Shown one piece after another: positions 26,864 to 35,650 of a DNA stretch of 64,000 nucleotides. The number at the start of each line of letters is the position of its first letter. Position 1 is the first letter of the stretch. The position numbers and the translations under genes are program-made. The stretch is from NCBI RefSeq assembly GCF_014851565.1, contig NZ_JACVAA010000001.1, positions 434,001 through 498,000 on the forward strand, in the 5' to 3' direction. The notes under the pieces are model-generated. The model was not told the origin of the DNA, made no database searches, and saw only the letters and a program-made list of their open reading frames with translations. This DNA comes from Pseudomonas sp. PDM15. Lineage in GTDB: Bacteria; Pseudomonadota; Gammaproteobacteria; Pseudomonadales; Pseudomonadaceae.

Positions 26864-27211
26864 ATGAATCGCTTTGCCTTGCTTGCTTTCAGTGTCGGCC
26901 TGCTGGCCGTGCAATCCGTTCAGGCCGCCGAGGTGGTGGCGGAACAGGAGGAGAACTCGGTCGGCACCGGTTTCGGTGGGCTGACCGGGTTGATGGTGGG
27001 TGCCGCGGCCGGTGGCCCGGTTGGGGCCGTGGTCGGTGCGGCGGTAGGTGGCTGGGGTGGGGCGCAGGTGCAGCGCGCCAGTGGCCAGACCGGTACCGCC
27101 TACATCGTGCGTGACGACGAGGGCGAGGAGCGCTGGGTGCGCTCGCCGCATCAGCGCTTCGAGCGTGGTCAGCGCGTGGACCTGCGCCAGGGCCGGCTCT
27201 ATCCCCATTGA
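26864..27211 (+). CDS. Glycine-zipper envelope protein
   Basis: A 115-residue protein with a Sec signal peptide (cleavage after SVQAA). A Gly/Ala-rich zipper follows (GFGGLTGLMVGAAAGGPVG, about residues 37-55, continuing AVVGAAVGGWGGA), then a charged tail. Such zippers insert in or pack against membranes in outer-membrane proteins. The specific role is unknown. AGAACTCAG precedes its ATG. Confidence 0.82.
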   Translation: MNRFALLAFSVGLLAVQSVQAAEVVAEQEENSVGTGFGGLTGLMVGAAAGGPVGAVVGAAVGGWGGAQVQRASGQTGTAYIVRDDEGEERWVRSPHQRFERGQRVDLRQGRLYPH

Positions 27212-27276
27212 TCGCTGTGTTGCCGCTCCGGGCCTGGTCCGGGGCGCGGCCTTCCTTTTCCTGTTTCGAGGTAGTC

Positions 27277-28020
27277 ATGAACAATCAATTCGAGCAACGC
27301 CTGGCGGTGGTGACCGGCGCCAGTTCCGGTATCGGCCTGGCCGTGTGCGAGCAACTGCTGCAACGCGGCGCGCGGGTGCTGGCGATGTCGCGCAGCCTGG
27401 GTGGGCTCCAGCCGCTGTTGGCGCAGTATCCCGAGCGGCTGTTCTGGTTCGAGGGCGATGTGACCCGCGAGGCGTCGCTGCAGGCCCTGGCCGAGCGCGC
27501 GGCCGAGCTGGGTACGGTGGATTACCTGGTGCCTAACGCGGGCATCGCCAGGCTGGCGCCAGGCAGCGACCTACAGGCGTTCGACGAGCAGTGGCGCATC
27601 AACGGCGCCGGCGCGGTGAATACCTTCTATGCGCTGAAGGCGCAGCTGGCACGGCCGGCATCGGTGGTGTTCATCAGCACCTTCCTGCGCCACCTGGGCT
27701 TTGTCGGCCTGGGTGCGTACATCGCCACCAAGGCGGCGCTGTCCAGCCTGGTGCGCAGCCTGGCGCTGGAGCATGCGAGTGAGGGCCTGCGCCTGAATCT
27801 GGTGTCGCCGGGGCCGACCGCTACGCCGATCTGGAACAGCCTGGGTCTGCCGGACGAGGCGCTGGCGGGTGTGGCCAGCGAAGTGAGCGCGCGGCTGGTG
27901 GACGGCGAGTTCCTCAGTTCCGAGGCGGTGGCCGAGGTGGTGTTGTTCCAGCTGTCCCACGGGGCGCGTGGGGTGTACGGCCAGGACTGGGTGGTGGACA
28001 AGGGCTACACGCTGCGCTGA
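27277..28020 (+). CDS. Short-chain dehydrogenase/reductase (SDR)
   Basis: 247 residues from the ATG at 27277, with GAGG upstream. NAD(P) binding is shown by TGASSGIG at residues 13-20. The catalytic set is Ser134, Tyr148 and Lys152 (YIATK), and the NAG motif is PNAGIA. The C-terminal QDWVVDKGYTLR is standard for classical SDRs. Substrate unknown. Confidence 0.9.
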   Translation: MNNQFEQRLAVVTGASSGIGLAVCEQLLQRGARVLAMSRSLGGLQPLLAQYPERLFWFEGDVTREASLQALAERAAELGTVDYLVPNAGIARLAPGSDLQAFDEQWRINGAGAVNTFYALKAQLARPASVVFISTFLRHLGFVGLGAYIATKAALSSLVRSLALEHASEGLRLNLVSPGPTATPIWNSLGLPDEALAGVASEVSARLVDGEFLSSEAVAEVVLFQLSHGARGVYGQDWVVDKGYTLR

Positions 28021-28244
28021 GGAACGGGGCTGCTGCACGGCGCGTTGACGCTCCTGCCGGCATGGGCGCAGGAGCGTCGGGCGTCTGTTCGGCGCGGTGG
28101 CAGCTCGTCCGAACCGACCGGGGGTTGGCGAACTCGGGTGGACGCACGCGGTCTGTCACCCGTCGGTCCGTTTGCGTCTTCGCGGTGGTCGACGTGGTCG
28201 TGCCCGCTTGCGGGCTCCGTTTCCCTGTCTGGTGAAGATTGCCC

Positions 28245-28907
28245 ATGCTCTTGTCCCGTCTGCGTTCCGTGATTGCCTCTTTCTTCCAACCCCGCGTGCT
28301 CGGCAGCTGTTTGCTGGGCACCTTATACGCCGCGGGCGCGCAGGCCGAGGAGGGCGCGCAGAATTCGCGCTGGGTCAGCGACAACCTGAGCACCTACGTG
28401 CGCAGCGGCCCCACCGACGGCTACCGCATCGTCGGCTCGCTCGCCTCCGGGCAGAAGGTCGAGCTGCTGCGCAGCCAGGGCGACTACAGCCAGGTGCGCA
28501 GCGATAACGGCGACAGCGTATGGATTCCCACCCGCGACCTGCAGAGCGTGCCCGGCCAGGCCGAGCGCCTGCCGCAGCTGGAGCAGAAGGTGGCCGACCT
28601 GAGCGCCGAGCTGAAGGGCATCGACGACACCTGGAACACCCGTGTGCAGGGCATGCAGGAGACGCTGGATTCGCGCAAGAAGTTGATCGATGAGCTGCAG
28701 GCCACCCGCAGCGATCTGGACAGCCAGTTGAACCAGGCCCAGGCGGAACTGCGCGAGGCTCAGGCGCAGCTGGGCGGCGAGAACAAGCAGGTGCTGATGC
28801 GCTACATGGTTTATGGCGGCAGCATCGCCGGCGCCGGCCTGCTGGCCGGGTTGCTGCTGCCGACCGTGCTGCGCGTGCGGCGCAAGCGCAACGACGGCTG
28901 GGTTTAG
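28245..28907 (+). CDS. SH3-domain, coiled-coil, membrane-anchored protein (YgiM / TIGR04211 type)
   Basis: 220 residues from the ATG at 28245. A signal peptide (cleavage near AQAEEG) is followed by a bacterial SH3 domain (DNLSTYVRSGPTDGYRIVGS, about residues 45-64), then a long coiled coil (about 105-180). A transmembrane helix near the C-terminus precedes a basic tail (RVRRKRNDGW). The architecture equals E. coli YgiM. A periplasmic or cell-wall role is inferred. Confidence 0.85.
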   Translation: MLLSRLRSVIASFFQPRVLGSCLLGTLYAAGAQAEEGAQNSRWVSDNLSTYVRSGPTDGYRIVGSLASGQKVELLRSQGDYSQVRSDNGDSVWIPTRDLQSVPGQAERLPQLEQKVADLSAELKGIDDTWNTRVQGMQETLDSRKKLIDELQATRSDLDSQLNQAQAELREAQAQLGGENKQVLMRYMVYGGSIAGAGLLAGLLLPTVLRVRRKRNDGWV

Positions 28908-28973
28908 GACGCTAGCGCCTCACCGGCTGCAGAGTGCCGCAAGGATGCGGCCGCGCAAGCATGCCTGCACAGG

Positions 28974-29237
28974 TCAGCGCTGCATGACCAGAGTGCGTGG
29001 CTGGCCGGAGGTCTCGTCGTGCACCTCGATATCCATCAGGCCCTCACGGAAGCTCACCGTGACGATGCGGGCGTTGCGGTATTCCCCTGCGGCGTAGTCG
29101 TAGAACCTGATGGTCTCGCCGCTCTTGATCATCGTCCCGCGGTCGATGTCGACATTGGTCTTGCTCTGCTGATCATGACCGTCCCAGGCCATGGCCGGAC
29201 CGCTCAGCAGCAGGGCGAATAACAGGACTGCACGCAT
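28974..29237 (-). CDS. DUF5334-type small secreted protein
   Basis: 87 residues from the ATG at 29237, with a signal peptide cleaved near AMAWDG. The mature part (WDGHDQQSKTNVDIDRGTMI, then IRFYDYAAGEYRNARIVTVS) resembles the DUF5334 family of short periplasmic proteins. No function is known. A longer frame upstream would pass into the cold-shock gene's terminator, so this start is preferred. Confidence 0.7.
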   Translation of the reverse strand: MRAVLLFALLLSGPAMAWDGHDQQSKTNVDIDRGTMIKSGETIRFYDYAAGEYRNARIVTVSFREGLMDIEVHDETSGQPRTLVMQR

Positions 29238-29270
29238 GGCATCACTCTCGCTCGGGTAGTGGTTGTCCAT

Positions 29271-29298
29271 AAAAAAGCCCCGCATGGGCGGGGCTCTT
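29271..29298 (-). terminator. Terminator after the cold-shock gene
   Basis: GCCCCGC (29277-29283) and GCGGGGC (29288-29294) form a 7-bp stem. The A-run on the left becomes a U-tract for the minus strand, just after the cold-shock gene stop. Confidence 0.88.
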
Positions 29299-29312
29299 TC
29301 GCAGGCAAGTCG

Positions 29313-29522
29313 TTAGACGACCTGGACCTGTTCGGCTTGTGGGCCTTTCTGGCCTTGGGCTGCGACGAAGGAAACTTGCTGGCCTTCATCGAGCGACTTG
29401 AAGCCGTTGCCTTCGATCTGGCGGTAATGGACGAAGAGGTCCGCGCCGGATTGGGGGGTGATGAAGCCAAAGCCTTTCTCGGCGTTGAACCATTTGACGA
29501 TGCCGGTTTCACGGTTTGCCAT
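29313..29522 (-). CDS. CspA-family cold-shock protein
   Basis: A 69-residue single cold-shock domain: [18 protein letters not shown] carries RNP1 and LFVHYR is RNP2 (usual form VFVHF). It should bind single-stranded RNA and DNA. The upstream region 29523-29700 has no gene and may be a long 5' leader, as is common for cold-shock mRNAs. Which paralogue this is cannot be told here. Confidence 0.96.
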   Translation of the reverse strand: MANRETGIVKWFNAEKGFGFITPQSGADLFVHYRQIEGNGFKSLDEGQQVSFVAAQGQKGPQAEQVQVV

Positions 29523-29797
29523 GATGTAAATCTCCAGGGATAAGGGATCAACCAGAAGAGGGTCCTGGTCGACTGAATGCAAAGTGAAGGGGGGTAGCCG
29601 AGGAGATGGAAATCAGAGACAGAACATCAAGACGGTGCCGCTAAACAGGGCAGGCAGTGGGCGCAGCATACAGGCTTTGGATTGATTGACCAGTTCTATC
29701 TGGAATCGGAAGGTAATTAGGGACAGCCGGTCGTTTTAGGCTGGCAAGGCGGGAGAAGTTTGTATAGTGGGTGCTCATCCGCGCAAGGAGCTCCGAC

Positions 29798-29977
29798 ATG
29801 AATGACCCCGCCAACGATCATCTGCGGGCTGCACTCGATGCGCAGGTCGAGGCATTCCTCACCACTGGCGGCGAGATCACCCAGGTTGCCATCGGCACCT
29901 CGGGCATCCCGCTCGATCACAAGAAGACCCACTGGTCGTCGAAGGCCGCTGCCAAGAAGCCGGCCGCCAAGGGCTAG
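29798..29977 (+). CDS. Small hypothetical protein with basic Ala/Lys tail
   Basis: 59 residues from the ATG at 29798, with AAGGAG seven bases upstream, which fixes the start. An N-terminal helix (LRAALDAQVEAFLTTGGEIT) precedes a Lys/Ala-rich end (KAAAKKPAAK). The AFL..GG pattern recalls other small Pseudomonas proteins, including the C-terminal part of the RNA-polymerase-binding protein SutA, but this is a weak resemblance. Function unknown. Confidence 0.72.
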   Translation: MNDPANDHLRAALDAQVEAFLTTGGEITQVAIGTSGIPLDHKKTHWSSKAAAKKPAAKG

Positions 29978-29992
29978 CTTGCGCCAGCGGAC

Positions 29993-31435
29993 TCAGTCAG
30001 CGGCGCCGGCGCGCTTGAGCAGCTGCTTGCAGCGCTCGGACAGGTGCACCACGCGCAGGTGCTTACCGGCCTTGGCGTAGCGCTCGCGCAGGGTGTGCAG
30101 CGCGGCGATGGCGGAGTAGTCGACGAAGCTCAGGTGGCGGCAGTCCAGCGTCACCTGGTCCGGGTCCTGCGCCACGTCGAACAGGTTGAGGAAGGGCGTG
30201 GTGGACGCGAAGAACAGCGTGCCGTGGGCGCGGTAGAGCTTGCTGCCGTCGGGCTGGGCGTCGCTGTCCACATACAGCTCGCGGGCGTGGTGCCAGGCGA
30301 AGTTCAGCGCGGCGATGACGATGCCGCAGAGCACGGCGGTGGCCAGGTCGGTGAACACGGTGATGACGGTGACGGCGACGATCACCAGCACATCGTTGGC
30401 CGGCACCTTACCGAGCACGCGTAGCGAGCCCCAGGCGAAGGTCTGCTGCGACACCACGAACATCACCCCGACCAGCGCGGCCAGCGGGATCAGCTCGATC
30501 AGCGGCGAGAGGAACAGCACGAACAGCAGGATCATCACCCCGCTGACCACGCCGGACAGGCGGCCACGGCCGCCAGAGCTGAGGTTGATCACGGTCTGCC
30601 CGATCATCGCGCAGCCGCCCATGCCGCCGAACGCGCCGGAGACGATGTTGGCCGCGCCCAGGGCCACGCACTCGCGGTTGGTGTGGCCGCGGCTCTGGGT
30701 GATTTCGTCGGTGAGGTTGAGGGTGAGCAGGGTTTCCAGCAGGCCGACCAGGGCCATCAACGTGGCGTAGGGCGCGATGATGCGCAGGGTTTCCAGGTTC
30801 CAGGGAATGTCCGGCAGGGCGAGCTGCGGCAGGCCGCCGGCGATGTGCGCCATGTCGCCGAGGGTGCGGGTGGGCAGGCCGAGCAGGTAGACCAGCAGGC
30901 CGACGCCGAGGATCGCCACCAGCGCCGGCGGCACCGCGCGGGTCAGCTTCGGCAGCAGGTAGACGATGGCCATGGTCAGGGCCACCAGGCCGAGCATCCA
31001 GTACAGCGCCGCGCCCTTGAGCCAGCCTTCGCCTTCGTGGAAATGCTCCAGCTGCGACAGGGCGATGACGATGGCCAGGCCGTTGACGAAGCCGAGCATC
31101 ACCGGGTGCGGCACCATGCGCACCAGCTTGCCCATGCGCAGTACACCGAACAGGATCATCAGCAGGCCGCCGAGCAGCACGGTGGCCAGCAGGTATTGCA
31201 CGCCGTGCTGCACCACCAGGGCGACTATCACCACCGCCATCGAGCCGGCCGCGCCGGAAATCATCCCCGGCCGGCCGCCGAACAGGGCGGTGATGGTGCA
31301 GATGATGAAGGCGCCGTACAGGCCCATCAGCGGGTTGAGCTGGGCGATCAGGGCGAAGGCGATGCACTCGGGCACCAGGGCGAATGACGAGGTGAGGCCG
31401 GCCAGGATGTCGGCGCGCAAGCGGGCGATTTTCAT
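29993..31435 (-). CDS. SulP-family anion transporter with STAS domain
   Basis: A 480-residue protein. Ten or more hydrophobic helices start with ADILAGLTSSFALVPECIAF, the SulP signature region, and GLYGAFIICTITALFGGRPG. A C-terminal STAS domain (about residues 390-478) contains the conserved segment LSFVDYSAIAAL. SulP proteins move sulfate, bicarbonate or dicarboxylates. The substrate is not decided by sequence, and no carbonic anhydrase gene is adjacent. Confidence 0.93.
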   Translation of the reverse strand: MKIARLRADILAGLTSSFALVPECIAFALIAQLNPLMGLYGAFIICTITALFGGRPGMISGAAGSMAVVIVALVVQHGVQYLLATVLLGGLLMILFGVLRMGKLVRMVPHPVMLGFVNGLAIVIALSQLEHFHEGEGWLKGAALYWMLGLVALTMAIVYLLPKLTRAVPPALVAILGVGLLVYLLGLPTRTLGDMAHIAGGLPQLALPDIPWNLETLRIIAPYATLMALVGLLETLLTLNLTDEITQSRGHTNRECVALGAANIVSGAFGGMGGCAMIGQTVINLSSGGRGRLSGVVSGVMILLFVLFLSPLIELIPLAALVGVMFVVSQQTFAWGSLRVLGKVPANDVLVIVAVTVITVFTDLATAVLCGIVIAALNFAWHHARELYVDSDAQPDGSKLYRAHGTLFFASTTPFLNLFDVAQDPDQVTLDCRHLSFVDYSAIAALHTLRERYAKAGKHLRVVHLSERCKQLLKRAGAAD

Positions 31436-31532
31436 GCGGTACCTGAGGGCGGACCGGCCGGTGCCGGTCGGGCTGCGGTGAAAACGGGTGGCGGATGTTA
31501 CGGGGTGGCGCTGGCTGGCGGCCAGCCGCCAA

Positions 31533-32087
31533 TCAATTCAACCGGTAACGCGCCAGGTCCTGGGCGCTGAGTACCTTCATGCGCTGCGGCTCGATAGCCT
31601 GCATGTCGGCGGCCAGGCTGGGCGCCACGCCCATGTCGCGCAGGTAAGCGGCCGGGTTGGCAGGCAGGCCACCGAGGCGCGCTTGGGCGGATTCGCCGGC
31701 AGGGAAGTGCGGGCGATGGATGCCGACGTAGCCGCGCACGGTCTTCTTGCGGCCGGCGGCCAGCAGGTAGACGCAGCTGCCCTGGCACACGCCCTTGGCC
31801 GGCACCAGGGTGTCGAAGCCGGTTTCGCGCAGCAGGCGGCCCATGCGCATGGCCTCGGCGGCGCTGCCGCCGATGTTGTCGAGCAGGAGGATCTTGCGGG
31901 CGAACTTGCCGGGGTGGGCCTGCAGGCCCTTGAACAGCGCCTCGTAGTCGCCGGGGGCGATGTCTTCGGAGATCTTGGCGATCAGGATGCGGCCGATGTT
32001 CTTCTGTTCGGCGGCTTCGATTTCGACCTTGGCGAAAGCAGGGCTGGTGCACAGGGCGGCGACGCAGAGGAGGGCGATGCGAATCAT
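31533..32087 (-). CDS. Periplasmic ClpP/crotonase-fold protein (putative serine protease-like)
   Basis: A 184-residue protein with a signal peptide (cleavage near AFAKVE). The core LLLDNIGGSAAEAMRMGRLL, then CQGSCVYLLAAG and VGIHRP, is that of ClpP/SppA-like folds. Ser104 and His124 sit where the catalytic Ser and His of ClpP lie. COG3904-type proteins of this kind are uncharacterised. A protease function is inferred only. Two Cys flank the serine closely (CQGSC), which is unusual. Confidence 0.72.
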   Translation of the reverse strand: MIRIALLCVAALCTSPAFAKVEIEAAEQKNIGRILIAKISEDIAPGDYEALFKGLQAHPGKFARKILLLDNIGGSAAEAMRMGRLLRETGFDTLVPAKGVCQGSCVYLLAAGRKKTVRGYVGIHRPHFPAGESAQARLGGLPANPAAYLRDMGVAPSLAADMQAIEPQRMKVLSAQDLARYRLN

Positions 32088-32172
32088 GGATCGGCTGTTC
32101 TGACTGCAATTACACGGCCGCAGAAGATACCCGGAGCAGCGCCTGCGCGCACCTGCCGCTCGCCAACCGGGC

Positions 32173-33021
32173 TCAGCGCTCCACCGCCAGGACCACGTCC
32201 GGGCAGCTGGCCTCGTCGGTGATCAGCTGGCGCTTGCCCCAGTTCTCGGCACGGGTATACCAGGGCTCGGTGCTGTCATCGAGCTGGGCGATGGCATCCG
32301 TTTCGCCATTGGCGGCGGCCTTTTCCAGCCACAGGCGGCGCTGGTCCTGGTCCAGCGGTATTGGTCCACGGCCGAAGCTGTAGGCCTCGGCCAGTGCGGA
32401 CTGGGCGCGCGGCAGGCCTCCCAGGGCGGCCTTGCACAGCCAGCTCGCGGACTTGGTGTCGTCATGGGCGTAGTGCATGGCGGTCTCGTCACCGCTGGCG
32501 ATGCCCAGGTCAACGTTCTCGACCATATCGCTGCGGTATTGCTCGCTGAGCAGGTACTGGGCCTGCAGGTTGCCCTGCTTGGCGGCCGTTTCGAACCAGA
32601 ACATGGCGCCGATGCGGTCCTGGCCGCTTTCCTTCCAGGCCAGCAGGTAGCTGCCCAGCTCCAGCTGTGCCTCGACCATGCCGCGCTCGGCGGCGGCCAC
32701 CAGCCACTCCTCGTAGATCGCCTGCTGCACGATGTTCTCCGAGGTGGTGCGGTACAGCTCGAGCAGGCGCTGGTCGGAACTCAGGTCGCCCTGCTTGGCC
32801 GCCAGCAGGTAGTAGTAGCGCGAGTTCATGTACTGCTGCTGGCTGTCGGAGAAGCGCGCCACCGTAAGGCTGGCGCAGACATCGCCCGCGGCGGCCTTCT
32901 CTTGCAGGGCATGAATATCGACTACGTCGACGTCAGGTGCTGGCACACATGCATCGGTCGAGGCGGCCTGGGCGTGCAGGCAGGGGAGCAGGGTGAAAGC
33001 GAGAACGAGGGCGGGGCGCAT
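32173..33021 (-). CDS. Periplasmic Sel1-like (TPR) repeat protein
   Basis: 282 residues from the ATG at 33021, with a signal peptide (cleavage after AQAA). At least four Sel1-like units follow the pattern A...G...A...L...Y, for example WLVAAAERGMVEAQLELGSY, FETAAKQGNLQAQYLLSEQ and LCKAALGGLPRAQSALAEAY. Sel1 proteins scaffold protein contacts. No partner is evident. It lies 85 bases upstream of the ClpP-fold gene on the same strand. Confidence 0.82.
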   Translation of the reverse strand: MRPALVLAFTLLPCLHAQAASTDACVPAPDVDVVDIHALQEKAAAGDVCASLTVARFSDSQQQYMNSRYYYLLAAKQGDLSSDQRLLELYRTTSENIVQQAIYEEWLVAAAERGMVEAQLELGSYLLAWKESGQDRIGAMFWFETAAKQGNLQAQYLLSEQYRSDMVENVDLGIASGDETAMHYAHDDTKSASWLCKAALGGLPRAQSALAEAYSFGRGPIPLDQDQRRLWLEKAAANGETDAIAQLDDSTEPWYTRAENWGKRQLITDEASCPDVVLAVER

Positions 33022-33114
33022 GCTGATTCCTTCCGTGGACATGGTGGCCGGGACGCGGCCTGCGGGCGACCTTAGCCAAGGGCAGGTCGCCCGGCAAGCC
33101 GTGGCCAGTGGCCT

Positions 33115-33819
33115 TCAGCGGCGCCCTGGAATGCTCAGACCGCGTACCACCGCCGGGCGGGCGAGGAAGGCGTCGAGTACGCGGCGCACATTGGCGAAGC
33201 GCTCGAACTGCACCAGCTCGCCGGCCTCGTAGAAGCCGATCAGGTTGCGCACCCAGGGGAAGGTGGCGATGTCGGCGATGCTGTAGGCGTCGCCCATGAT
33301 CCAGTCGCGGCCCTGCAGGTGCTGGTCGAGCACACCTAGCAGACGCGCCGATTCGGCCACGTAGCGGTCACGCGGGCGCTTGTCCTCGTAGTCCTTGCCG
33401 GCGAATTTGTGGAAGAAGCCGAGCTGGCCGAACATCGGGCCGATACCGCCCATCTGGAACATCAGCCACTGCAGGCACTGGTAGCGCGCGGCGGCGTCCT
33501 GTGGCATGAGCTGGCCGGTCTTGTCCGCCAGATAGACGAGGATGGCGCCGGACTCGAACAGCGCCAGCGGCTCGCCGTTCGGCCCGTTGGGGTCGAGGAT
33601 GGCGGGGATCTTGTTGTTCGGGTTGAGCGAGAGGAATTCCGGGCTGAGCTGATCGTTGGTGTCGAAGCTGACCAGGTGCGGCTCGTAGGCCAGGCCAGTC
33701 TCTTCCAGCATGATCGAGACCTTGACGCCGTTGGGCGTGGGCAGCGAGTACAGCTGCAGGACATCGGGCCGGGTGGCGGGCCATTTGCGTGTGATGAGGA
33801 AGGCGGAAAGGTCTGGCAT
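33115..33819 (-). CDS. Glutathione S-transferase, Nu-class (YfcG/YghU-like)
   Basis: A 234-residue protein. A thioredoxin-fold N-terminal domain has SLPTPNGVKVSIMLEE, where Thr-Pro-Asn is typical of Nu-class enzymes, then NNKIPAILDP and LFESGAILVYLA for glutathione binding. An all-helical C-terminal domain includes YSIADIATFPWV. Nu-class GSTs act as disulfide-bond reductases with glutathione. Cytoplasmic. Confidence 0.92.
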   Translation of the reverse strand: MPDLSAFLITRKWPATRPDVLQLYSLPTPNGVKVSIMLEETGLAYEPHLVSFDTNDQLSPEFLSLNPNNKIPAILDPNGPNGEPLALFESGAILVYLADKTGQLMPQDAAARYQCLQWLMFQMGGIGPMFGQLGFFHKFAGKDYEDKRPRDRYVAESARLLGVLDQHLQGRDWIMGDAYSIADIATFPWVRNLIGFYEAGELVQFERFANVRRVLDAFLARPAVVRGLSIPGRR

Positions 33820-33943
33820 GGGTACTCCGGAGAACTGGCGACTTGGTCAGGATAACCGGCCACCGACAGCGGCGACATCCTTACCTGACTCGCCGGAAGC
33901 CGGTATGGTTCGCCTTTGCTTTTTGTCGACCACGGAGAACCCC

Positions 33944-34381
33944 ATGAGCCTGCACGGAACCTATGACGAGCAGAACATCTTCGCCAAGATCATTCGCGGC
34001 GAGGCGCCTTGCTACAAGCTGTACGAGGACGAGGACGTGCTGGCCTTCCTCGATCTGTTCCCGCAGTCCTACGGCCATTGCCTGGTGATCCCCAAGCACG
34101 CGCCGGCGCGCAACCTGCTGGAGATCGACGACGCCAACCTGGCCAAGGTGATGAGCGTGGTGCGCAAGCTGACCCAGGTGGTGGTGGACGAACTGGAACC
34201 GGCCGGCGTGCAAGTGGCGCAGTTCAACGGCGCCCCGGCCGGGCAGACGGTGTTCCATATCCACGTGCACATCGTGCCGCGCTACGAGGGCGACAAGCTC
34301 GGCATCCACGCCACCAACCAGGGCGATGCGGAAGAGCTCGAGGCGCTGCAGGCGCGGCTGGTGAGGCGCATCAACGGCTGA
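33944..34381 (+). CDS. HIT-family nucleotide hydrolase
   Basis: 145 residues from the ATG at 33944 with GGAG upstream. The histidine triad is HIHVH (His105, 107, 109), preceded by FAKIIRGEAPCYKLYEDE and GHCLVIPKHAPARNLLE. HIT proteins hydrolyse nucleoside phosphoramidates or related nucleotides. I recall a HIT gene in the same genome neighbourhood of P. aeruginosa, not far from hrpA. Confidence 0.93.
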   Translation: MSLHGTYDEQNIFAKIIRGEAPCYKLYEDEDVLAFLDLFPQSYGHCLVIPKHAPARNLLEIDDANLAKVMSVVRKLTQVVVDELEPAGVQVAQFNGAPAGQTVFHIHVHIVPRYEGDKLGIHATNQGDAEELEALQARLVRRING

Positions 34382-34394
34382 TCGGCTGATGTGG

Positions 34395-34420
34395 AAAAGC
34401 CCGGCCTAGGCCGGGCTTTT
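34395..34420. terminator. Terminator after the HIT gene
   Basis: AAAAGCCCGGCC (34395-34406) and TAGGCCGGGCTTTT form a perfect stem with A and T runs; it can act in both directions. Confidence 0.93.
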
Positions 34421-34441
34421 CTTTGGGCGAGTCTCCGAGGG

Positions 34442-34499
34442 GTAGCCCGGATGCAATCCGGGGCGGAGCTGCCTGCTTCCCGGATTACATCCGGGCTAT
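34442..34499. repeat. REP-like hairpin, GTAGCCCGGATG...CATCCGGGCTA
   Basis: Left arm 34442-34462 and right arm 34478-34499 are inverted copies with the form TAGCCCGGATGCAATCCGGG and its near complement. This is a different family from the hairpins at 14.1/25.0 kb and in hrpA. It is intergenic, between convergent genes. Confidence 0.82.
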
Positions 34500-34512
34500 A
34501 TGGCGTGGTTGG

Positions 34513-35535
34513 TCAGGAGGTCGGAGTGTTCAGTGGCCAGACCGATAGGGTGATCCGGACGCCGCGCTCCTGCTCGTCCTCCAGGGTGACGGTGAACACG
34601 CCGGCGGCATTTTCGCCGCTCCACTGGGCGACCTGGCCGTCGTCGACGATTTCGCTGTCGCCGGCCAGCTGACGGTAATGCGCCAATAGGTCGTCGAAGC
34701 TGGCGTGGCTGAACAGCACTACTTCGGCGCTGCGCAGAGGCTGACCAGAGGCCTCCTCCCAACCAGTGTCGAAGATGTCGCCGGCCATCGGCGCCGGTGC
34801 CACGTATACGCCGTCACGCATGGCGGTGCTCAGCTTGGCGCGCTTGGGCAGTAGCTCCAGCATGACGTCGGGTAGTGCCAGTTCCTTGCTATCCCAGCCG
34901 GGCGCATCGGTATCCGGCTCGACATACTCGACCTTGGCGATCTGTTGCACTTGGTCCTTCGAGCCGCGGACTTCGGCGAGATTGGCCAGCAGCGGCGGCA
35001 GCTGACCGGCCCAGTCGCGTAGCGGCTGGACGCTGTCACGGGAGGTACCGGCCGGCAGGAAGATGGTCAGAGTGGCTGCCGGTTCCTTGTAGTAGCAGGT
35101 CACTTCCTGGGTTTCTTCGTCCGGCAGGCAAGGGCCGTGCACCAGGCCTATGGCCACCAGTTTGCGACCCTCGATCAACAGAGCAGCACGCTCGTAGCCG
35201 CCAGTCATCTTGTTCTCCGAGGCGATCAGTCGACGGTCATTGGGCAGTTCGGCCGTGACGATGTCCATGGAGGAGTTGAGAGATTCGAGAACCTGTTCAA
35301 GCACCAGCGTGTTGTCGCTGATGTAGCTGGCTGTGCCATATCCCAGCAGTTTCTCCACGGCGCTGCGCACCTGCGGATCTCGGTCCAGGCGGTATCGGTC
35401 GCTGCCTTGCTGGGTGGGTTCGAAAGTCTTCAGGACCACGCCTTGGCTGGCGGGGTGGATAGCTGGGGCAGCCTGAGCGGAGGTGATGCTGAGGGTGCCG
35501 ATGAGCAGTGCCTGGAATAGCCGGTGCAAGAGCAT
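34513..35535 (-). CDS. Hypothetical periplasmic protein
   Basis: 340 residues from the ATG at 35535, preceded by GAAGGAA. A signal peptide (cleavage after AQAAP) is followed by a mature protein without membrane helices. A Cys pair (GPCLPDEETQEVTCYYKEP) probably forms a disulfide. The C-terminal third (about residues 240-335) looks like a separate beta domain. I do not recognise a family or function. Confidence 0.72.
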   Translation of the reverse strand: MLLHRLFQALLIGTLSITSAQAAPAIHPASQGVVLKTFEPTQQGSDRYRLDRDPQVRSAVEKLLGYGTASYISDNTLVLEQVLESLNSSMDIVTAELPNDRRLIASENKMTGGYERAALLIEGRKLVAIGLVHGPCLPDEETQEVTCYYKEPAATLTIFLPAGTSRDSVQPLRDWAGQLPPLLANLAEVRGSKDQVQQIAKVEYVEPDTDAPGWDSKELALPDVMLELLPKRAKLSTAMRDGVYVAPAPMAGDIFDTGWEEASGQPLRSAEVVLFSHASFDDLLAHYRQLAGDSEIVDDGQVAQWSGENAAGVFTVTLEDEQERGVRITLSVWPLNTPTS

Positions 35536-35650
35536 GTGAGTTCCTTCTCTAGGTAGGGCTCGCCTGTCCTTGGGCGAGTGCCGGGGCATTCTAATCAATC
35601 CCCCGGCGCGTCGACATGACCGACGCCACGCTCTGGCGCTGTCGTTGTTC

